DNA of 64,000 bases from Clostridium lundense DSM 17049. Lineage in GTDB: Bacteria; Bacillota; Clostridia; Clostridiales; Clostridiaceae. The notes under the pieces are model-generated. The model was not told the origin of the DNA, ran no database searches, and saw nothing but the letters and a program-made list of their open reading frames with translations. This document shows positions 60,357-64,000 of the stretch, in pieces. Position 1 is the first letter of the stretch. Every line of letters starts with the position of its first letter. A program made the translations under genes and the position numbers. The DNA is taken from the NCBI RefSeq assembly GCF_000619945.1, contig NZ_JHVC01000006.1, positions 186,001 to 250,000 of the forward strand. The letters run 5' to 3'.

Positions 60357-60402
60357 CAACTTTAATATTTAGCTAATTCAAGCTAGAAAGAGGTGCTATC
60401 CT

Positions 60403-61542
60403 TTGAATAGATATGACAATATATATAAATATATCATGGCATTATTACTACTTCTGTACATAGGCATAATGATATTTTTCAGTATAATAACTCCTGATAA
60501 AACTTTTTCTCAGTCAGAAAATAGACCCCTTGAGCAAAAGCCTAAATTTTCTTTACATAGTTTAGTAAAAGGAAAATTTATTTCTAACTTTGAAAAATAT
60601 ATAGCTGATCAATTTCCTTTTAGAGATTTTTGGATAGGAGTAAAATCTGAAGGAGAAAGAACTTTGGGTAAAAAAGAAAATAATGAAGTTTATCTAGGAA
60701 AGGATAACTATCTTATACAAAAATTTAAAAAGCCTGAAAATGATAGTTTAAATAATAGAGTAAAAGCTATTAATTCCTTTGATCTATCAAATCCTCACAT
60801 GAATAAATATTTTATGTTAGTGCCTAACTCTATAAAAATACTGGAAAATAAACTTCCTTCTTATGCTCCTAATACTGATCAGCTTGCTTACATTGATAAA
60901 ATAAAAAAAGGACTAAATAAAAACATAAAATTTATAGATATATATAATACATTATACTCCAAGAAAAATGAATATATATTTTATAAAACCGATCATCATT
61001 GGACAAGTAAAGGGGCATATTATAGTTATGAAAAAACAGGTGAATATATGGGCTTTGTTCCTCATAATAATAACTATTTTAATGTAAAAAAAGTTACTGA
61101 TAGCTTTTATGGTTCTCTTTATTCTAAAAGCGGATTTAGACATTTAACACCTGATAGTATAGAAATATATCTACCAAAAGAAAATGATGTTCAGTCAGTA
61201 TATTATTCAGATACAAATAAAAAATTTAATTCTATTTATTTTATGGACAATCTTGATAAAAAAGATAAATATACGATTTTCCTCAATGGAAATCATCCAT
61301 TAGTAAAAATAAATACTAATGTAAAAAATAATAAAAAACTACTAGTGATTAAAGATTCCTATGCAAATTGTTTTATTCCTTTTTTAATGGGACATTATAG
61401 TGAAATTTACATGGTAGATCTTAGATATTACAATGAGGACATAAATACATTAATAAAGGATAATAATATAGATAACTCCCTTATTCTTTATAATGTAAAT
61501 ACTTTTTTTGAAGACGAATCTATTTGTAATATCTCTCAATAA
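60403..61542 (+). CDS. DHHW-family protein (AlgJ/X-like acetyltransferase partner)
   Basis: 379 aa with one N-terminal transmembrane helix (IMALLLLLYIGIMIFFSIIT). SQSENRPLEQKPKFSLHSLV and YIADQFPFRDFWIGVKSEGE are typical DHHW/AlgJ openings. The KTDHHWTSKGAYYSYEKTG segment carries the D-H-H-W signature. A late LLVIKDSYANCFIPFL Ser motif is also present. It probably transfers the acetyl group delivered by the MBOAT to the polymer outside. TTG start behind AGAGGTG. Confidence 0.88.
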   Translation: MNRYDNIYKYIMALLLLLYIGIMIFFSIITPDKTFSQSENRPLEQKPKFSLHSLVKGKFISNFEKYIADQFPFRDFWIGVKSEGERTLGKKENNEVYLGKDNYLIQKFKKPENDSLNNRVKAINSFDLSNPHMNKYFMLVPNSIKILENKLPSYAPNTDQLAYIDKIKKGLNKNIKFIDIYNTLYSKKNEYIFYKTDHHWTSKGAYYSYEKTGEYMGFVPHNNNYFNVKKVTDSFYGSLYSKSGFRHLTPDSIEIYLPKENDVQSVYYSDTNKKFNSIYFMDNLDKKDKYTIFLNGNHPLVKINTNVKNNKKLLVIKDSYANCFIPFLMGHYSEIYMVDLRYYNEDINTLIKDNNIDNSLILYNVNTFFEDESICNISQ

Positions 61543-61670
61543 CACAAAACAGATGTTATCTAACTTAGGAGTAATTATTCATTTTGTGTAACAAGTGTTT
61601 TTTTAATGAATAACTGCTCCTAAAGCATATATTGCTATATTTAAATATTTATTTCATTAAAATCTACACT

Positions 61671-62774
61671 TTATTTTAAGCTAATCCAAGGTCGTAATGC
61701 ATAACTTACCCACTTCAATAAATCAAAGTTAGTTTCATCTCCATGCAATTTATCAATTAATTTATCAAAAAGCTTATTATCTAAATTTTTAACTATCATA
61801 TCAAAGTTGCTATCATCTAATTCTTCCAATGTTCTTCTTAAAACAAGGGAATTTTTATAATTTTCTTTTAAAGGCTTAGTTAAAGTTTCATAATCATCTA
61901 TTCCACATATATCATAAGCTGCATATATTCCTGTAAGTATAGCCGTGAACTGTCCAAATCCAAGTCCAGGTGATATAGTTCCAAAACAATTCCCTGCAAA
62001 ATATGTAGTATCTATTTTAGGCTGATCACAAATTCCCATAATATAGTCTTTTACTTGAAATCTATCTGTTATCCTAAGCTGTTGACTGGTGTCTTTGCAA
62101 ACTTGTTCATAAAATTTTTTCCACATATCATTTACATCCTTACTACTATTTTCAGGATAATCAGGATAAGCAATAACTATATGAGCCTCCTTTTCTGAAA
62201 ATGGAATCAGATATGCATATCCTTTAGGAACAAAATCATAATTAAACCATGTGGTTGCCTCATCTGATTTAAAATTTCCTTCTACAGTAGCTCCTTTAAG
62301 ATTAGCAAGGACATCACATTTATAGTTATTTAATCTACAAGCATAAGCCCCATCTCCAGTAGCTAATACAACATGGGTAAATTCTTTTTTCAAATCCTCA
62401 TAGGTGTATTTCGAATTAAAATTTATTTTCGATTTAACTTGCTTAAATAATTGATTTTCAAATGATCTTTCATGTCTTCCTCGTATATTTGAAATTCCTA
62501 GATTTCCTTTAATAGTTCCTACTTCATTTTTAGAGTGAATAATCATCTTGCTAATATAACTAACAGGCTCTAAATGTATATCATAGTTATCTTCAAAATA
62601 ACTTAAACAATTATTAATAGGCTTATTGAAAATGTTGAATATAGTTTCACAATTTACAAATCTATCTCCAACCATATTTCTGTCTTCAAAAATAGTAGGT
62701 CGAATACCATATTTCTCTAATGTTATAGCACAGGATAGCCCTGATAATCCAGCTCCCATAATTGCAACACTCAT
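61671..62774 (-). CDS. FAD-dependent oxidoreductase (geranylgeranyl reductase-like)
   Basis: 367 aa. The Rossmann dinucleotide motif is VAIMGAGLSGLSCAITLEKY at the N terminus, ATGDGAYACRLN near 145 and a GNCFGTISPGLGFGQFTAI segment near 265, as in geranylgeranyl-reductase or halogenase-type flavoproteins. The ATG (MSVAIM) has GGAGGTGTTTAT ahead. It is divergent from the TetR gene 200 bp away. Substrate unknown. Confidence 0.75.
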   Translation of the reverse strand: MSVAIMGAGLSGLSCAITLEKYGIRPTIFEDRNMVGDRFVNCETIFNIFNKPINNCLSYFEDNYDIHLEPVSYISKMIIHSKNEVGTIKGNLGISNIRGRHERSFENQLFKQVKSKINFNSKYTYEDLKKEFTHVVLATGDGAYACRLNNYKCDVLANLKGATVEGNFKSDEATTWFNYDFVPKGYAYLIPFSEKEAHIVIAYPDYPENSSKDVNDMWKKFYEQVCKDTSQQLRITDRFQVKDYIMGICDQPKIDTTYFAGNCFGTISPGLGFGQFTAILTGIYAAYDICGIDDYETLTKPLKENYKNSLVLRRTLEELDDSNFDMIVKNLDNKLFDKLIDKLHGDETNFDLLKWVSYALRPWISLK

Positions 62775-62919
62775 ATAAACACCTCCCATTTTTTAGTATT
62801 TGTTTATATAAAAACTTTATACTAAAATTTAATTTATATTTTATCTCTTTATATAAATAACTATGTAATGATTAGAAAATAATGTTTTAGTATTTTATGT
62901 GATATCCAGTAAAATATTA

Positions 62920-62960
62920 TTGACAAAAAATTATAAAGCAATTATAATGAACATTGTTCA
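62920..62960 (+). promoter_or_regulatory. tetR promoter and TGAACA-T-TGTTCA operator
   Basis: TTGACA (62920-62925), a 17-nt spacer and TATAAT (62943-62948) form a consensus promoter. The palindrome TGAACATTGTTCA (62948-62960) begins on the last base of the -10. The same palindrome stands in the same place before the HsmA-like gene. Confidence 0.88.
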
Positions 62961-62984
62961 TATTGATTTAGGGAGGTGTTATTA

Positions 62985-63548
62985 TTGGGAAAAATGCTTG
63001 AAAATCCAAAGGGTCTTATATTAGAAAAATCCAAAGAAATTTTATATACTGAAGGATATTCAAAATTAAGTATGCGAAATGTTGCTAAAGCCTGTGATAT
63101 AGCTATTGGTACAATATATAATTATTACCCTACTAAAAAAGATCTAGTTATGGAAATGATGACTGAATACTGGCAAGAGTATTTTCGTGTGCTTGAAAAA
63201 CTAATAAATTCACAGGATACCTTTTATGTAAAACTAAATAAAATTTTTAATGAACTTAGCATTTTTATTAAGACTTTCAAGGAAGTATGGTTAAAAAGCG
63301 ATTTTTACGATACTCCCGACTATATAGAAACAGGATTAAAAAAACAATATATTTTTATAGAAAAGTTGATACGAAAAATTGAAGATATTTTAATAAAAGA
63401 AGCTACTAGAAAAGATTCTAAAATTCATATTAAATTTGATTCTTATGAAACAGCTAAATTTATACTTATGAACTTTATTTCAATGATTCGTATGCCCTTT
63501 TTCCAATATTCATCCTTTGAAATTTTTCTAAAAGAATTACTTAAATAA
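62985..63548 (+). CDS. TetR-family transcriptional regulator
   Basis: 187 aa. N-terminal HTH (KLSMRNVAKACDIAIGTIYN YYPTKKDLVMEMM) is typical of TetR. The ligand domain is divergent. TTG start with GGGAGG 8 nt before. It likely represses its own gene and the HsmA-like gene through matching palindromes. The stop codon is followed at once by a MITE, so the last residues (EIFLKELLK) may have been altered by that insertion. Confidence 0.88.
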   Translation: MGKMLENPKGLILEKSKEILYTEGYSKLSMRNVAKACDIAIGTIYNYYPTKKDLVMEMMTEYWQEYFRVLEKLINSQDTFYVKLNKIFNELSIFIKTFKEVWLKSDFYDTPDYIETGLKKQYIFIEKLIRKIEDILIKEATRKDSKIHIKFDSYETAKFILMNFISMIRMPFFQYSSFEIFLKELLK

Positions 63549-63646
63549 GGGCTGTCTCAAAACGAAAAAATAACACAACATATTGATTAATTTTCAAATA
63601 AAAATGTCAATATATTGTGTCTAAAATTCATTTTGAGACAGCTCTC
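63549..63646. mobile_element. Small MITE (GGGCTGTCTCAAA terminal repeats)
   Basis: About 97 bp bounded by GGGCTGTCTCAAAACG and its inverted copy TTTTGAGACAGCTCT, with an inner pairing AACACAACATATTGA/TCAATATATTGTGT. It has no ORF. GGCTGTCTCAAA ends are common on IS1182-type elements, so it is probably a non-autonomous derivative. It abuts the tetR stop and can fold into a single long hairpin that may terminate tetR. Confidence 0.75.
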
Positions 63647-63674
63647 TAAAACATCTTAAAATGAACATAGTTCA
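63633..63674 (+). promoter_or_regulatory. Promoter and TetR operator of the HsmA-like gene
   Basis: TTGAGA (63633-63638, inside the MITE end), 18 nt, TAAAAT (63657-63662), then TGAACATAGTTCA (63662-63674). The operator begins on the last base of the -10, exactly as at the tetR promoter. Confidence 0.7.
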
Positions 63675-63767
63675 TACACCTTTAATCTTTACTTTAACAC
63701 AACTTATTCAATATGTAAAAACTATAATCTAAAAATCAATTACTTATTACTAAGGAGGATTATTAAT

Positions 63768-64000
63768 ATGTTAATTTATGCAATTATATCTATTAATTTA
63801 GCATTATTATTTTATACAGTGGGAGTTTGGAGTGAAAAAAAACAAGGTGAGCTAAAAAAATGGCATGTAATTATATTTTGGACTGGATTAGTATTTGATA
63901 CTTTAGGGACAACCTTTATGGAGAAAATAGCTAGTGGAGGATTTAAATTTAACTTCCATGGCATCACAGGTTTGCTTGCAATAATATTAATGCTTTTACA
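63768..64000 (+). CDS. HsmA-like membrane protein (partial)
   Basis: First 77 codons; the gene runs off the window. The start is MLIYAIISINLALLFYTVGV, followed by WSEKKQGELKKWHVIIFWTG and FDTLGTTFM, the pattern of the small HsmA/TIGR03987 family of integral membrane proteins. AAGGAGGATTATTAAT precedes the ATG. It probably forms a regulon with the TetR gene, as the operators match. Function unknown. Confidence 0.65.
   Translation, partial: MLIYAIISINLALLFYTVGVWSEKKQGELKKWHVIIFWTGLVFDTLGTTFMEKIASGGFKFNFHGITGLLAIILMLL

Noticed and set aside
62948..62960. TGAACATTGTTCA as an SOS box
   Set aside because: The gap between GAAC and GTTC is three bases, not four, and the same palindrome recurs in the TetR-linked promoter, so it is a TetR operator.

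Overview
The window is very AT-rich and densely packed. Strong GGAGG-type ribosome binding sites, frequent TTG and GTG starts, a class III fructose-1,6-bisphosphatase, SPOCS-domain spore proteins and a GAAC-N4-GTTC SOS box all point to a Clostridium chromosome, most like the proteolytic C. botulinum / C. sporogenes group. That assignment is inference from gene content; no rRNA or tRNA marker was seen.

Layout. 0.1-10 kb: a REP-type (Y1/RAYT) transposase with its palindromes, a secreted two-domain 5'-nucleotidase with LysM, a P-type Ca/Mn ATPase behind a yybP-ykoY (Mn2+) riboswitch, a split chromate transporter and a secreted ComEC-like metallo-hydrolase. 10.2-14.6 kb: four leftward genes for probable spore-surface proteins (three SPOCS/DUF3794 proteins and one Cys/Tyr-rich repeat protein). 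14.7-25 kb: a MITE-like element, an EmrB-type drug exporter, a Bax-inhibitor-1 protein, a two-gene nitrogenase-like operon in which NifH-type and NifD-type domains are fused, CvfB, an MFS exporter with a possible leader-peptide attenuator, and two small genes. 25-27 kb: an ECF sigma/anti-sigma pair.

27.1-47.2 kb is a complete PBSX-like contractile tail locus: sheath, tube, tail-assembly chaperone with a -1 frameshift, tape measure, LysM hub, baseplate, fibres, two holins and an amidase. It has no capsid, portal, terminase, replication or integrase gene, so it is best read as an R-type phage-tail bacteriocin (tailocin). Unusually it carries two baseplate J/fibre modules in tandem. Control appears to run from a rightward Xre-type repressor, through a leftward promoter whose 17-bp spacer is itself a palindromic operator, to a sigma-like activator, a terminator and then a late promoter region. 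Just beyond the repressor lies a 43-codon gene under a perfect SOS box, which I propose as the inducer that links DNA damage to tailocin release.

47.6-64 kb: class III FBPase, a UvrD-type helicase with an inserted DnaQ-type exonuclease, a MATE exporter, a chemotaxis receptor, an M14 peptidoglycan peptidase, a four-gene surface-polysaccharide acetylation operon (SGNH, DUF4358 lipoprotein, MBOAT, DHHW), a flavoprotein, and a TetR gene with matching operators in front of itself and of a truncated HsmA-like gene. A small MITE between those last two genes appears to supply a -35 box.
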